Assembly (NCBI RefSeq): GCF_022458745.1
Contig: NZ_JAJJJF010000016.1
Coordinates: 1 to 49,058 of the forward strand
DNA: 49,058 nucleotides
Direction of reading: 5' to 3'
Source of the DNA: Bacillus piscicola
Lineage (GTDB): Bacteria; Bacillota; Bacilli; Bacillales; Marinococcaceae
The notes beneath the pieces are model-generated. The model had not been told where the DNA came from, made no database searches, and saw only the letters and a program-made list of their open reading frames with translations. The translations under genes and the position numbers were made by a program. Shown piece by piece: positions 1 to 9,375 of the stretch (position 1 is its first letter; every line of letters starts with the position of its first letter).

Positions 1-96
1 CAGGTCGACGAATTATATTTAGGCTTGTACTTTACGAATAAAGCTATAGTATCGTATCGTATAGTTAATAGCGGTGTATAGCTTCGACTTACACTT

Positions 97-131
97 AAGG
101 GGACTGGATGCGTCTGGTCCTTTTTTAATTT
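97..131 (+). terminator. Probable rho-independent terminator
   Basis: A GGAC...GTCC hairpin with two G-T wobble pairs and a TGCG loop is followed by six T residues. It would end a plus-strand gene lying left of the window. It was seen directly and not folded by program. Confidence 0.55.
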
Positions 132-196
132 TGCCCGAATACTGGGAATTTCATGGAATGGGCTTACATTCAATCCGCTGATTTTTTTCTTTTGGC

Positions 197-325
197 GGTT
201 CTTTTTGCCGTTCATGAGACCGGATTTATCTTCTTTTTCGCTAATATTGGTCTTATGAACGCTTCATAAGACCGGTTTCCTGTGGATTTGGGTGGTTTTC
301 GGTCTTATGGATGCTTTTAAGGGCT
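197..325. repeat. 52-bp tandem hairpin repeat, array 0 (about 3 degenerate units)
   Basis: Units begin with GGTTCT or GGTCTT at 197, 249 and 301, a spacing of exactly 52 bases. The first two end in (A/G)AGACC about 25 bases later, so each can form a short hairpin; the third is decayed. The same unit and period recur near 36.3 kb and 45.8 kb. The rest of positions 1-350 shows no gene. Confidence 0.75.
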
Positions 326-350
326 TCTCACTCCTCTCTAGCCCTCGGGG

Positions 351-752
351 CTAGAGTATCTTATTTATCACCTTATAAAACCCGACAGCCAACAGGACGC
401 CTGCTGTGTTGATGGCGAGGTCGAGGAAGCGGGCGTCGCGGGTGAAATATTCTTGGCTGATTTCGATGGCTGCGATTAGGATGAATAATGGGATCAAGGT
501 TCGAATCTTTAGTCCGAGCCAATTGAAGTAGAGGATCCCTAGGAGGAAGCTGCCGACTAAGTGGCCGATCTTTGAGATGACGAAGTAGGGTTCGGTGTTG
601 GCTAGGTAGCGGATGTCCCAGAATTTGTTCCAGCTTACTTCGGTGGTGAGTTGGAAGGAGATGTGGAGTTCGTTGATGAAGGCGCTAGAGCTGCTGGTCC
701 ACATGCCGCATAGGAATATGAGTAAAAAGGTTATGAATGCTATGGCTCTCAT
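351..752 (-). CDS. VanZ-like membrane protein
   Basis: This 133-residue protein has about four hydrophobic segments and the VanZ-family signature near its end, where an E-x3-Q-E-Y motif is followed by a charged turn (RDARFLDLAINTAG) and a final membrane helix. VanZ-like proteins are small membrane proteins; some give teicoplanin resistance, but most have no known role. The ATG at 752 lies 8 bases after the stop of the decayed pgi, so the two probably shared a transcript at the end of the polysaccharide locus. Its ribosome binding site is weak. The family call is good; a role in the envelope is inference. Confidence 0.8.
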   Translation of the reverse strand: MRAIAFITFLLIFLCGMWTSSSSAFINELHISFQLTTEVSWNKFWDIRYLANTEPYFVISKIGHLVGSFLLGILYFNWLGLKIRTLIPLFILIAAIEISQEYFTRDARFLDLAINTAGVLLAVGFYKVINKIL

Positions 753-760
753 GGTTCATG

Positions 761-1411
761 TCAACTTTCTTGTAGTTTTTTCGCGTGCTTCTGGCTTTCT
801 GGCTTCTCTAACAGCTTGGCCATGTTTTGTTTGTAGGCTTCGACTCCTGGTTGGTTGAATGGGTGGACGTCGAGCAGGTAGCTGCTGATGGCGCAGGCTT
901 TTTGGAAGAAGTAAAAGAGAGAACCGATGTGGTATTCGTCGAGTGTCGGGATGGACAGGACTACATTGGGTACGTCGCCGTCGGTGTGGGCCTGGAGTGT
1001 GGCTTGGCAGGCTTGTTTGTTTACGTCTCCGATTGTTTTGCCAGCGAGGTAGTTTAGTCCGTCTGTGTTGCTTCTTCGATGGGTACTGCTTGTCCGTTGT
1101 CTTCCACCCATAGTACGGTTTCGATTATATGTCGCGGTCCTTCTTGGATGTTGAAGAAGGACATAAGTTAGTTCCACCTCTGCCATCTTTTTGATCCACT
1201 CCGGACAAGGTATTGACCCACTTATGACATAAGTGAGTCACTTAGTATAAGTACAAACAGCTCTTGGAGGCTTCTAAGTTTCCAATGGCTGTTTCCATTT
1301 ACTTTAAGTGGCTCTCAGATCCGCACTTACTGGCTCATTCTGTAGGCACATGCCCACGAGTTCTTCTTCCGTTATAAACGACAGGACATTTTGAATATTG
1401 AGCCTCACCAT
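761..1411 (-). pseudogene. pgi: Glucose-6-phosphate isomerase remnant with large internal deletion
   Basis: Reading down from an ATG at 1411, with an AAGGGGG ribosome binding site, about 20 residues (VRLNIQNVLSFITEEEL) resemble the amino end of Bacillus Pgi before a stop. From about 1180 the reading resumes with the carboxyl end of Pgi: an LFETVL-like segment, [25 protein letters not shown] and [11 protein letters not shown]-like stretches. A frameshift near 1068 separates two parts of this end. Roughly 300 central residues, including most of the active site, are missing. Pgi interconverts glucose-6-P and fructose-6-P and often sits in exopolysaccharide loci of Bacillaceae. The family match is from memory of the Bacillus sequence. 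Confidence 0.8.
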
Positions 1412-1433
1412 GCCCGCGTCCCCCTTTCGATGC

Positions 1434-1463
1434 AAAAACAGCGAGGATGACTCCCCGCTGTTC
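1434..1463 (-). terminator. Terminator after ugd
   Basis: On the minus strand AACAGCG pairs with CGCTGTT around an imperfect stem and is followed by TTTTTGC. It lies 11 bases past the ugd stop and probably marks the end of the main polysaccharide operon. Confidence 0.7.
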
Positions 1464-1473
1464 CCATCCGTTC

Positions 1474-2640
1474 TTAATCTCTGCTGTAAATATCGCGTGT
1501 ATATACTTTACCTTCTACATCTCGTAATTCAGCGGACATGCGGTTAGCGACGATGACGTCGGATGTTTCTTTAAATGTGGCAAAATCATTGACCACCTGT
1601 GACCCTTCAAAGGTGTCCTCCGCGATCGTTGGTTCATAAATAACGACGTCTACCCCGCTTTCTTTCAAGCGTTTCATGACTCCTTGGATAGCGGATTGTC
1701 TGAAGTTATCGGAGTCGGTCTTCATGGTGAGCCGGTACATGCCGACGACTTCCGGCTCGCGCGCGAGGATCCGGTCGGCAATGTGGTCCTTTCTCGTCCG
1801 GTTGGCCTCCACGATCGCGGTGATCATATTATTCGGCACATCAGCGAAGTTCGCTAAGAGCTGCTTCGTATCTTTCGGCAGACAGTAGCCGCCGTAGCCA
1901 AACGATGGGTTGTTGTAATGATCCCCAATCCGCGGATCCAGGCCGATGCCATCGATCATCTGCCGGGCATTCAAGCCATTCACCTCCGCATACGAATCAA
2001 GTTCATTAAAAAAAGCCACTCGCATGGCCAGATACGTGTTCGCAAACAATTTGATCGCTTCTGCTTCCGTGGAATGAGTGAACAAGATCGGGATATCCTC
2101 TTTCACCGCTCCGGCAGCGAGCAAGCCCGCAAAGACCCGCGCCCGCTCGGACTGCTCCCCGACAATAATCCGCGAAGGATACAAGTTATCATATAACGCC
2201 CGGCCTTCCCGTAAGAACTCCGGAGAAAAAATAATAGTATCTGTGCCGAACTTCTCTCGCACTTGTTCCGTATAGCCCACCGGTACCGTCGATTTAATCA
2301 CCATCACGGCATCCGGATTAATTGCGATCACATCCGCAATCACAGCCTCCACCGAACTGGTATCAAAATAATCCTTCGCCGGATCATAATTCGTCGGAGT
2401 GGAGATAACGACATACTCTGCCTCCTGAAACGCTTCCCTTTTATCAGTGGTTGCCATCAAATTCAATTGTTTTGACATTAAAAAATCCTCGATCTCCTTA
2501 TCGGTAATCGGGGACTTCCTGTTATTAATCCTATCTACTTTTTCTTGAGAAATATCGAATGCTACCACTTCATTGTGCTGAGCTAACAAAATGGCATTCG
2601 ACAAACCGACGTAACCAGAACCAGCAACTGTAATTTTCAT
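1474..2640 (-). CDS. ugd: UDP-glucose 6-dehydrogenase, short Escherichia coli-type
   Basis: The enzyme oxidises UDP-glucose to UDP-glucuronate with two NAD+, giving the acidic sugar donor for the polysaccharide. From the ATG at 2640 the protein is 388 residues, the same length as E. coli Ugd. It shows the Rossmann motif GSGYVGLSN (residues 7-15), the STVPVG and SPEFLREG segments, and the catalytic cysteine at about residue 253 in [10 protein letters not shown]. An upstream in-frame start is possible, but this ATG matches the family start and has an AAGGAAG site upstream. It follows the epimerase by 23 bases. The E. coli-type subfamily differs from the TuaD type, whose remains lie one gene upstream. 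Confidence 0.96.
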   Translation of the reverse strand: MKITVAGSGYVGLSNAILLAQHNEVVAFDISQEKVDRINNRKSPITDKEIEDFLMSKQLNLMATTDKREAFQEAEYVVISTPTNYDPAKDYFDTSSVEAVIADVIAINPDAVMVIKSTVPVGYTEQVREKFGTDTIIFSPEFLREGRALYDNLYPSRIIVGEQSERARVFAGLLAAGAVKEDIPILFTHSTEAEAIKLFANTYLAMRVAFFNELDSYAEVNGLNARQMIDGIGLDPRIGDHYNNPSFGYGGYCLPKDTKQLLANFADVPNNMITAIVEANRTRKDHIADRILAREPEVVGMYRLTMKTDSDNFRQSAIQGVMKRLKESGVDVVIYEPTIAEDTFEGSQVVNDFATFKETSDVIVANRMSAELRDVEGKVYTRDIYSRD

Positions 2641-2663
2641 ATCCTGACACAACTTCCTTTTTA

Positions 2664-3689
2664 TCATTTTACGTTGTAATAGGTAACATACCAATCCGTA
2701 AACTTTTGTAACCCTTCTTCAATCGACCTCTTTGGTTTAAATCCAACTGCTTGCTGAAGTAAGTCAGTTGACGCATATGTAGCCGGGACGTCCCCAGGTT
2801 TAATTGGTTCAAACTCCTTTTTAAATGTCACTTTTCTACCTAAAGAGTTACTCAATGCTTTTTCTAATGCCCCAATAAAATTCATCAGCTTCTCTGGGCT
2901 GTTATTTCCAATGTTGTACACCTTATGTTGCACTTCCCCTTCAGGCGGATTACTTAATAGCCGCTCCATCCCCTCAACGATGTCATCGATATAAGTAAAG
3001 TCCCGGTAAAGGTCGTTCTCAAAATCACCATTATTAAATATCTTAATTGGTTCACCAGCAAAATATTTATCCGTGAAACCAAAGTAAGCCATATCGGGAC
3101 GCCCCATAGGTCCATATACGGTAAAAAAACGAAGCCCTGTTGCTGGAATCTTATAAAGATGACTATACGTATGTGCCATTAACTCATTTGATTTCTTCGT
3201 AGATGCATAAAGTGAAACTGGGTTGTCAACAAAATCTGTTTCTTCAAAAGGAACTTTTTTATTGGCTCCATAAACTGAACTAGATGAGGCATATACAAGT
3301 TGATCCACTGGATTATATCTGCAGGCTTCAAGGATATTATAAAAGCCAATGATATTACTTTGCATATAGACATCCGGATTTTCTATTGAATACCTTACTC
3401 CTGCTTGCGCAGCTAGGTTTACTATTATACTTGGCTTGTACTCTTCAAAAGTCTTCATCACCATATCCTTATCTGATATGTCACCTTTAATAAAAGTAAA
3501 CTTCTCATAAGGTTCCAAATTCCCTAAACGAGTATGTTTCAGGTTCACATCATAGTAGTCATTAACGTTATCAATACCAATCACCTGGCAGCCCTGTTCT
3601 AGTAGTTTTCTTGATAAATAGAATCCAATAAAACCAGCTACCCCAGTGATTAGGTATGTTTTACTAAGATCAAGAGTTTTGTAATTCAA
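2664..3689 (-). CDS. UDP-glucuronate 4-epimerase (SDR family)
   Basis: This extended short-chain dehydrogenase probably converts UDP-glucuronate to UDP-galacturonate. It has 341 residues, the usual length. It carries the NAD-binding GVAGFIG (16-22), the Y161-x3-K165 catalytic pair after an SSSSVYG stretch, and the [13 protein letters not shown] segment typical of UDP-glucuronate epimerases. The start is a TTG at 3689 with an AAGGAG site, and it overlaps the end of the decayed dehydrogenase frame, so translation was probably coupled. It sits directly before ugd, which makes its substrate. A UDP-glucose 4-epimerase activity is less likely given that signature. Confidence 0.92.
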   Translation of the reverse strand: MNYKTLDLSKTYLITGVAGFIGFYLSRKLLEQGCQVIGIDNVNDYYDVNLKHTRLGNLEPYEKFTFIKGDISDKDMVMKTFEEYKPSIIVNLAAQAGVRYSIENPDVYMQSNIIGFYNILEACRYNPVDQLVYASSSSVYGANKKVPFEETDFVDNPVSLYASTKKSNELMAHTYSHLYKIPATGLRFFTVYGPMGRPDMAYFGFTDKYFAGEPIKIFNNGDFENDLYRDFTYIDDIVEGMERLLSNPPEGEVQHKVYNIGNNSPEKLMNFIGALEKALSNSLGRKVTFKKEFEPIKPGDVPATYASTDLLQQAVGFKPKRSIEEGLQKFTDWYVTYYNVK

Positions 3690-4797
3690 GATTCTTCGAC
3701 TCCTTAATAGCTGCTCTAATTGCAGGCTTTCTTCCTATTGAGTGATACTCTACTCCTGCTTCATGCATATCCTCAACTCCATAAACATTCCTACCATCAT
3801 AAACTAATGACGTTCTCATTAACTCCTTATAAGTTTCAGGCGTTATTGATTTTATTTCTCCCCATTCAATACATAGCAGACATTCGCACCTTCTAAAGCA
3901 TGCTAGATGTTGGAAACATAAGTGATGTTACCTTCTCCATTCTTACCTTCTGGATGTACTTTAGCAAAGTTCTTTGCACCCTAATATTTTCAAGCGCTTT
4001 CGTAATCCTTAGGGAAACATGAACCACCAAAGCCAATTCCTGCATTTAAAAACTTACTTCCAATGCGTTCATCAAAGCTCACTCTCTTAGCGACATCCTG
4101 AATATCAGCTCCGACCAATTTACAAAGATTAGCTAGATCGTTCATATAAGAGATTTTTAATACGAGGAAGTCATTGGATGCATATTTAATCATTTCTGCC
4201 GATCTCCTATTTACTGACAATCGGTAAATGAAACGGTTCATAAATCTTCGTAGGCAACTCTTCTGCCCATTTACTTTCAGTCCCAATAATAATGCGCTCT
4301 GCTTGTAACGTATCATATATAGTCGATCCCTGTGCTAAAAATTCAGGGTTGGATGCTACTTCTACTTACACATCATTGACTAAAAAACATGAATAAACTG
4401 CTCTACCTTATCATTTGTACCTACTGTCACTGTTGGTTGACTTTACAACAGCTAAACAGTCCTTTTCTACAGATTCAGCAATTTGCCTTGGAACCGTTGC
4501 GATATACGATAAGTTAGCAGATCCGTCAGGTTGTTCAGATGTACCTGTACCAATAAAAATTGCGTCTGCATCTTACAAGCTGATTGATAATCAGTTGTAT
4601 AATCAATTCTTCCAGCTGCGTAACTCCTCTGCATTAGCTCCTCCAAACCAGTTTCATAAGTTGGAGAAACACCAGACTTCATTAAGCTCACTTTGTTTTC
4701 ATTTATATCAACTCACGTTACATTATGACCAACTTCGGCAAACCAGACCTCTGCCACTAATCCGACATAGCCTGTTCCAGCTCCTGCGATTTTCATA
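3670..4797 (-). pseudogene. tuaD: Decayed UDP-glucose 6-dehydrogenase, TuaD type
   Basis: From an ATG at 4797 with an AAGAGGAGG site, the frame begins like a TuaD-type dehydrogenase (MKIAGAGTGYVGL) but meets TGA codons and frameshifts. Recognisable pieces follow: a TYETGLEEL segment near 4670, then [15 protein letters not shown] and [12 protein letters not shown] with the catalytic cysteine near 4030-4200, and a tail ending GRKPAIRAAIKES near 3700. Several shifts and at least two stops make a working product very unlikely. The intact ugd two genes downstream belongs to a different subfamily and appears to have replaced it. Confidence 0.9.
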
Positions 4798-4826
4798 AAA
4801 AAGCCTCCTCTTTTAAATGGGTTAAA

Positions 4827-5633
4827 TTATGAACGTTTTACTAAAAACCACCCGTTCAAAAGATTTTCCCTATTATAATAGAACCTTTCATCATCCTCAT
4901 ATCTAGTCACTTTTCCACCTGCCGCTTCAACAATGGCTTGTCCTGCTCCGGTATCCCATTCCATTGTTGGAGCGTATCGTGGATAATAGTCTGCTTTGCC
5001 TTCTGCCACTAAACAAAATTTTAATGAGCTTCCAGATGAGACAACTTCAACATCTCCATGCTTTGCTTCTAATTCTTTAATAAAGGTTTCTGTTTCCTCT
5101 GACATATGGGAACGACTTGCAACAGCACGTGTTACTTGACGTTCACCTTGTTCTGGAAGGCGAACACTTTTTTGAAGTAACTCTTCTTCATTTGCTACTT
5201 CTGCCTTCGTAGCATTTTCTAACTTATAAGCGCCTTCTCCAACACGGCCGAAGTAAAATACATCCATTGCCGGTGCATAAATAATACCAATTGAGGGGTA
5301 TTTTCCTTCAATTAATGCGACGTTTACTGTGAATTCACCATTTTTCTTAATAAACTCTTTCGTCCCATCAAGTGGATCAACTAGCCAAAACTGACTCCAT
5401 TCTTGACGCTCACTGTAAGGCATCTCTCTTCCCTCTTCGCTCAATACAGGAATAGTAGAATCGATTTCATTCAAACCTTTCATGATTGTATTGTGTGAAC
5501 GTTGATCTGCTTGCGTTAAAGGTGAGTTATCATCTTTCACTTCTACATTAAAATCCTGTGCATAAACATCTAAAATTTCTTTCCCAGCTTCTAGTGTGAT
5601 TTGAAATAGGTCGTACATATTAAAATTCTTCAT
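4827..5633 (-). CDS. cysQ: 3'(2'),5'-bisphosphate nucleotidase (PAP phosphatase)
   Basis: CysQ hydrolyses 3'-phosphoadenosine 5'-phosphate to AMP and phosphate, removing the product that inhibits sulfotransferases. It is a 268-residue member of the inositol monophosphatase fold with all metal-site motifs: the acidic pair E66-E67, D86-P-L-D89-G-T (residues 86-91) and the late WDTGAGQAI motif. The start at 5633 has an AAAGGACGG site. It sits in the same run of genes as the PAPS-making enzymes and sulfotransferases, which explains why it is needed here. The distance to the permease is 42 bases, so they are likely cotranscribed. Confidence 0.95.
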   Translation of the reverse strand: MKNFNMYDLFQITLEAGKEILDVYAQDFNVEVKDDNSPLTQADQRSHNTIMKGLNEIDSTIPVLSEEGREMPYSERQEWSQFWLVDPLDGTKEFIKKNGEFTVNVALIEGKYPSIGIIYAPAMDVFYFGRVGEGAYKLENATKAEVANEEELLQKSVRLPEQGERQVTRAVASRSHMSEETETFIKELEAKHGDVEVVSSGSSLKFCLVAEGKADYYPRYAPTMEWDTGAGQAIVEAAGGKVTRYEDDERFYYNRENLLNGWFLVKRS

Positions 5634-5675
5634 CTATTTGAAACCGTCCTTTTCTGAAATTAGATTCCCTTTTTG

Positions 5676-7454
5676 CTAAAACCATACAAAGTTAACAATC
5701 CCTACCGTTACAAACATAACAATTATACTTAATGGTGTACCAACTTTTACATAATCTTTAAATTTATATCCTCCTGGTCCGTATACAATCAAATTGGTTT
5801 GATAACCAATCGGTGTTATAAAACTAGCTGACGCAGCAATAGAAATTATAACTGCAAAACCCGTATACGGAATATCCAAAGATGACGCTAACTCTAATCC
5901 AATAGGTAGCATTAACACAGCAGCTGCACTATTCGTTATCAGTTCAGTAAAAATATTAGTTAATAAATAGACTAATAAAAGGACTGCAATAATACCTAAT
6001 GGTTGTCCTAATGCTAATAATCCCTTCGCCATCCATGCCGCTAATCCGCTTTTGGTCATAGCTGCACCTACCCCAAGTGCACTAGCAATGAGAAGTAATA
6101 CATTAAATTGAATATATTTCTTAGCTTCTTCCGGTGTGATCATCTTTGTCACTATTAATAAAAAAACAGCTAAAATCATAGCCTTGAACATACTTAACCA
6201 ACCAAAGGTCACTAGCAGAATCATCGAAACTAACAGACTAATAGAGAACCAACCTTTTTTTCTACTTTCATGTAGATTAGTTGGTGTAGCTAAAGAAGAA
6301 ACAACATAAAAGTCACTAGATTGCTGGTAATTTCGTATAAAATCAGAACCTGCAAGTAGCAATAATGCATCACCAGGGCGAAGAACGATATCTCCCACTT
6401 TACTTTTTATGCGCTCATTGTTTCTATGAACAGCTAATACCCCAGCATCAAACCTTGAACGAAATTGTGATTGTTTAATAGATTTATCTAATAATGTGGA
6501 TTGATGAGAAACAACAGCTTCTACTAATTGGGTATTACCATTTTTTAATTCTTCAAGCTGTAGCTCAGAACCAGTTTCAAGAGCTAATCCTTTTGTGTTT
6601 TGAAGATCTGCTATCGTGGATATCAATCCAGTGAAGATTAGACGATCTCCTTCTTGAATGATTGTCGTGGAACGTACTGGAGAAATTCGCTCTTTTCCAC
6701 GAATTATTTCTATTAAATAAAGACCGTTTAGTTCCCTTAAACCGGCTTGTTGAACAGACTGATTTATATTAGGAAAATCTTGCTTTACAGTCATTTCTGC
6801 AATATATTCTTTTGAATGAGCAGTAACTTGTTCTCTAAAACCCAAGTGATTAGGAAGTAACTTATACCCAAAAGTAAATAAATATAAAAGACCAATGATT
6901 GTAATTGGAACTCCAACAATTGCTAGTTGAAATAACGAAAAACCTTCCAAACCAAAATCTAATAACATTCCATGCACAACTAAGTTAGTGGATGTACCCA
7001 TTAAAGTAATGGTACCTCCCAAAATAGTTGCATATGATAAAGGAATTAAAAACTTTGACGGGGCAATCCCTCGTTCTTCACACCAATTCTTAATTACAGG
7101 AGTAAAAGCTACAACAATTGGTGTATTGTTAAGAAATGCTGAAAAGAAAGGAATTGGTAAAAAGAAACGAATCATCGAGCCGCGTATACTTTTACTTTTA
7201 TTTAACCATTGCTTCATGACTTGATCTACAATTCCATGCTTTTGTACCGCCCCAGCCACAATAAATAATAACGCAATTGTCAACATACCTTGATTGGAGA
7301 ATCCCTTTAATACCTCTTCTGGAGTCAATAACCCCGTTATCAAAAATATAACAACAACTGAAAAAACAACCATGTCGGGACGTGCCAATTCTAATAATAG
7401 TGCAGTCAACATGGCTATTATCATAACCAATACGAATATCATTTCTAGTGACAT
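5676..7454 (-). CDS. SLC13-family permease with two TrkA-C domains, probable sulfate uptake
   Basis: This is a 592-residue membrane protein with two blocks of hydrophobic helices. Between them, at about residues 195-385, lie two soluble RCK/TrkA-C-like domains, each with a D-xL-IFTG or A-LLLAGS type end. The SLC13 signatures are present: the N-terminal NNTPIVVAFTPV segment and the C-terminal ITNSAAAVLMLPI segment. Family members carry sulfate, dicarboxylates and other divalent anions with Na+. The position between cysNC and cysQ makes sulfate the best guess. The ATG at 7454 is preferred over an upstream in-frame start because of its GGAAGG site. Confidence 0.88.
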   Translation of the reverse strand: MSLEMIFVLVMIIAMLTALLLELARPDMVVFSVVVIFLITGLLTPEEVLKGFSNQGMLTIALLFIVAGAVQKHGIVDQVMKQWLNKSKSIRGSMIRFFLPIPFFSAFLNNTPIVVAFTPVIKNWCEERGIAPSKFLIPLSYATILGGTITLMGTSTNLVVHGMLLDFGLEGFSLFQLAIVGVPITIIGLLYLFTFGYKLLPNHLGFREQVTAHSKEYIAEMTVKQDFPNINQSVQQAGLRELNGLYLIEIIRGKERISPVRSTTIIQEGDRLIFTGLISTIADLQNTKGLALETGSELQLEELKNGNTQLVEAVVSHQSTLLDKSIKQSQFRSRFDAGVLAVHRNNERIKSKVGDIVLRPGDALLLLAGSDFIRNYQQSSDFYVVSSLATPTNLHESRKKGWFSISLLVSMILLVTFGWLSMFKAMILAVFLLIVTKMITPEEAKKYIQFNVLLLIASALGVGAAMTKSGLAAWMAKGLLALGQPLGIIAVLLLVYLLTNIFTELITNSAAAVLMLPIGLELASSLDIPYTGFAVIISIAASASFITPIGYQTNLIVYGPGGYKFKDYVKVGTPLSIIVMFVTVGIVNFVWF

Positions 7455-7507
7455 GGGAGGCCTTCCTTTCACAAAACACAAAATCACTTATTATCAATTA
7501 TCAAAGA

Positions 7508-7537
7508 AAGCTACTACTAATTAAAAAGTAGTAGCTT
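7508..7537 (-). terminator. Hairpin between cysNC and the SLC13 gene
   Basis: Two perfect 11-base arms, AAGCTACTACT and AGTAGTAGCTT, flank an 8-base loop. On the minus strand a T-rich tail (TTCTTTG) follows. It may end or attenuate transcripts running from cysNC into the permease gene. Confidence 0.6.
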
Positions 7538-7550
7538 CTTATAATAATAT

Positions 7551-9374
7551 CTAATCCCAAAGTTTCATAATTTCCTTCACAACATAATCTGTTGCTTCTT
7601 CTAACGTGTATTTGCTTGTATCGATCTCAATTTCTGGATTTTTTGGCGCTTCGTACGGGCTAGAAATACCGGTAAAGTTTGGAATTTCACCTGCTCGAGC
7701 CTTTTTATAGAGACCTTTTACATCGCGTTTCTCACATTCTTCAAGTGATGTGCTTACATAGATTTCAATATATTCCTTACCAATGACCTCTCTCGCATTA
7801 TTACGATCACTGTCATATGGTGCAATGAAGGAGGCTAAAGTAATTAAGCCTGCATCATTCATCAGCTTTGCCACTTCAGCAATACGACGAATATTTTCGA
7901 CACGGTCACTTTCTTTAAATCCTAAGTTTTTGTTCAAGCCATGACGTACATTGTCACCATCTAGAAGCATCGTATGGTGTCCTAGTGAAACTAATCGTTT
8001 TTCAACAGCATTTGCAAGTGTTGATTTACCTGAACCTGATAGACCCGTGAACCAAAGTGTCAATGGCTTCTGTCCCTTTTGTTGCGCTCGAATCTCTCTT
8101 GTAATGTCAGTTTCTTGCCATACAACATTTGTTGAACGGCGAAGTGAATGTTCAATTACTCCGCAAGCCGATGTCATATTCGAAACACGATCGATTAAAA
8201 TCAATCCACCAAGTGCTTCGTTATTTTCAAAAGTATCAAACACCATATTTTCTGATAGTGAAATATCACATTCTACTAGTTCATTTTTGAAGATCTTATC
8301 AGCTGGAATATGATCCCCAGTATTAATATCAATCTTATGCTTAATGGACATCACAGTACCAGGAAGAATTTTTGTTCCTACTTTTACTAGGTAGTTACGA
8401 CCTGGTACAAGCTTCGTATCATCCATCCATAGAATCGTGGACGTGAACATATCGGTTACTTGGATATTGCTTGACGTTGTTAACACATTTCCACGAGACA
8501 CGTCCACTTCACGGTCTAATTGAATGGTTACAGGCTGTCCAACAATCGCGGAATCCGCTTCTTTATCTGCCACCAATATACTTTTTACCTTTGCTTTTTC
8601 ATTACTTGGAAGCGTCGTGATTTCATCCCCTACCGAAATAGTTCCAGCTTCGATTTGACCTTGGAAGCCACGAAAAGTGTGGTTCGGACGACTTACACGC
8701 TGAACAGGAAGGATAAAGCTATCCTGTTGTTCTTTCGTGACATCTACATTTTCCAGATAAGGTAACAATGGTAAACCATTATACCAAAGTGTGTTCTCTG
8801 ACTTTTTCGTAACATTGTCACCTTCAGTAGCTGAAACCGGAATCACTTGAACACTTTCAAGATTAAAACCATGCGTTAATTGTGTAAAATCCTTTTTAAT
8901 TTCCTCAAACCGTCTTTGGTCAAACTCGATTAAATCCATTTTGTTTACAGCTAAAACAAGGTGCTTGATCCCCATTAAAGCACAAATACGAGCATGACGT
9001 TTGGTCTGAGTAATAACGCCCTTTGTTGCATCAACTAGAATTATAGCTAGGTCTGCAAAGGAAGCCCCTACAGCCATGTTACGTGTATATTCTTCATGTC
9101 CTGGTGTATCAGCTACGATAAAGGAACGATTGTCTGTCGTGAAATAACGATAAGCTACATCAATTGTGATCCCTTGTTCCCTCTCTGCCATTAAACCATC
9201 AAGGAGAAGAGAATAATCAATCTCCCCTCCACGACTACCTACTTTACTATCAAGTTCTAAAGCTTTTTCTTGATCAGCAAATATTAGTTTTGCATCGTAT
9301 AACATATGGCCAATTATTGTTGACTTCCCGTCATCAACGCTTCCACACGTAATGAATTTAAGTAAGCTTTTCAT
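7551..9374 (-). CDS. cysNC: Sulfate adenylyltransferase subunit 1 fused to adenylylsulfate kinase
   Basis: This 607-residue fusion activates sulfate. Residues 1 to about 410 are a CysN GTPase with P-loop GSVDDGKST (11-19), DTPGHE near 88 and NKMD near 143; it drives ATP sulfurylase together with CysD. The remainder is APS kinase (CysC) with P-loop GLSGSGKST (444-452) and the GDNVRHGL and YDSDR segments, making PAPS from APS. The start at 9374 is one base after the cysD stop, so the two are coupled. CysDN-type sulfurylase is less usual in Bacillaceae, where single-chain Sat is common, which hints at transfer. Confidence 0.97.
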   Translation of the reverse strand: MKSLLKFITCGSVDDGKSTIIGHMLYDAKLIFADQEKALELDSKVGSRGGEIDYSLLLDGLMAEREQGITIDVAYRYFTTDNRSFIVADTPGHEEYTRNMAVGASFADLAIILVDATKGVITQTKRHARICALMGIKHLVLAVNKMDLIEFDQRRFEEIKKDFTQLTHGFNLESVQVIPVSATEGDNVTKKSENTLWYNGLPLLPYLENVDVTKEQQDSFILPVQRVSRPNHTFRGFQGQIEAGTISVGDEITTLPSNEKAKVKSILVADKEADSAIVGQPVTIQLDREVDVSRGNVLTTSSNIQVTDMFTSTILWMDDTKLVPGRNYLVKVGTKILPGTVMSIKHKIDINTGDHIPADKIFKNELVECDISLSENMVFDTFENNEALGGLILIDRVSNMTSACGVIEHSLRRSTNVVWQETDITREIRAQQKGQKPLTLWFTGLSGSGKSTLANAVEKRLVSLGHHTMLLDGDNVRHGLNKNLGFKESDRVENIRRIAEVAKLMNDAGLITLASFIAPYDSDRNNAREVIGKEYIEIYVSTSLEECEKRDVKGLYKKARAGEIPNFTGISSPYEAPKNPEIEIDTSKYTLEEATDYVVKEIMKLWD

Positions 9375-9375
9375 T

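Noticed and set aside
761-1186. A separate 141-residue protein
   Set aside because: Its last 95 residues are the end of Pgi and the first 45 are an out-of-frame reading of the preceding Pgi segment, so it is part of the pgi remnant.
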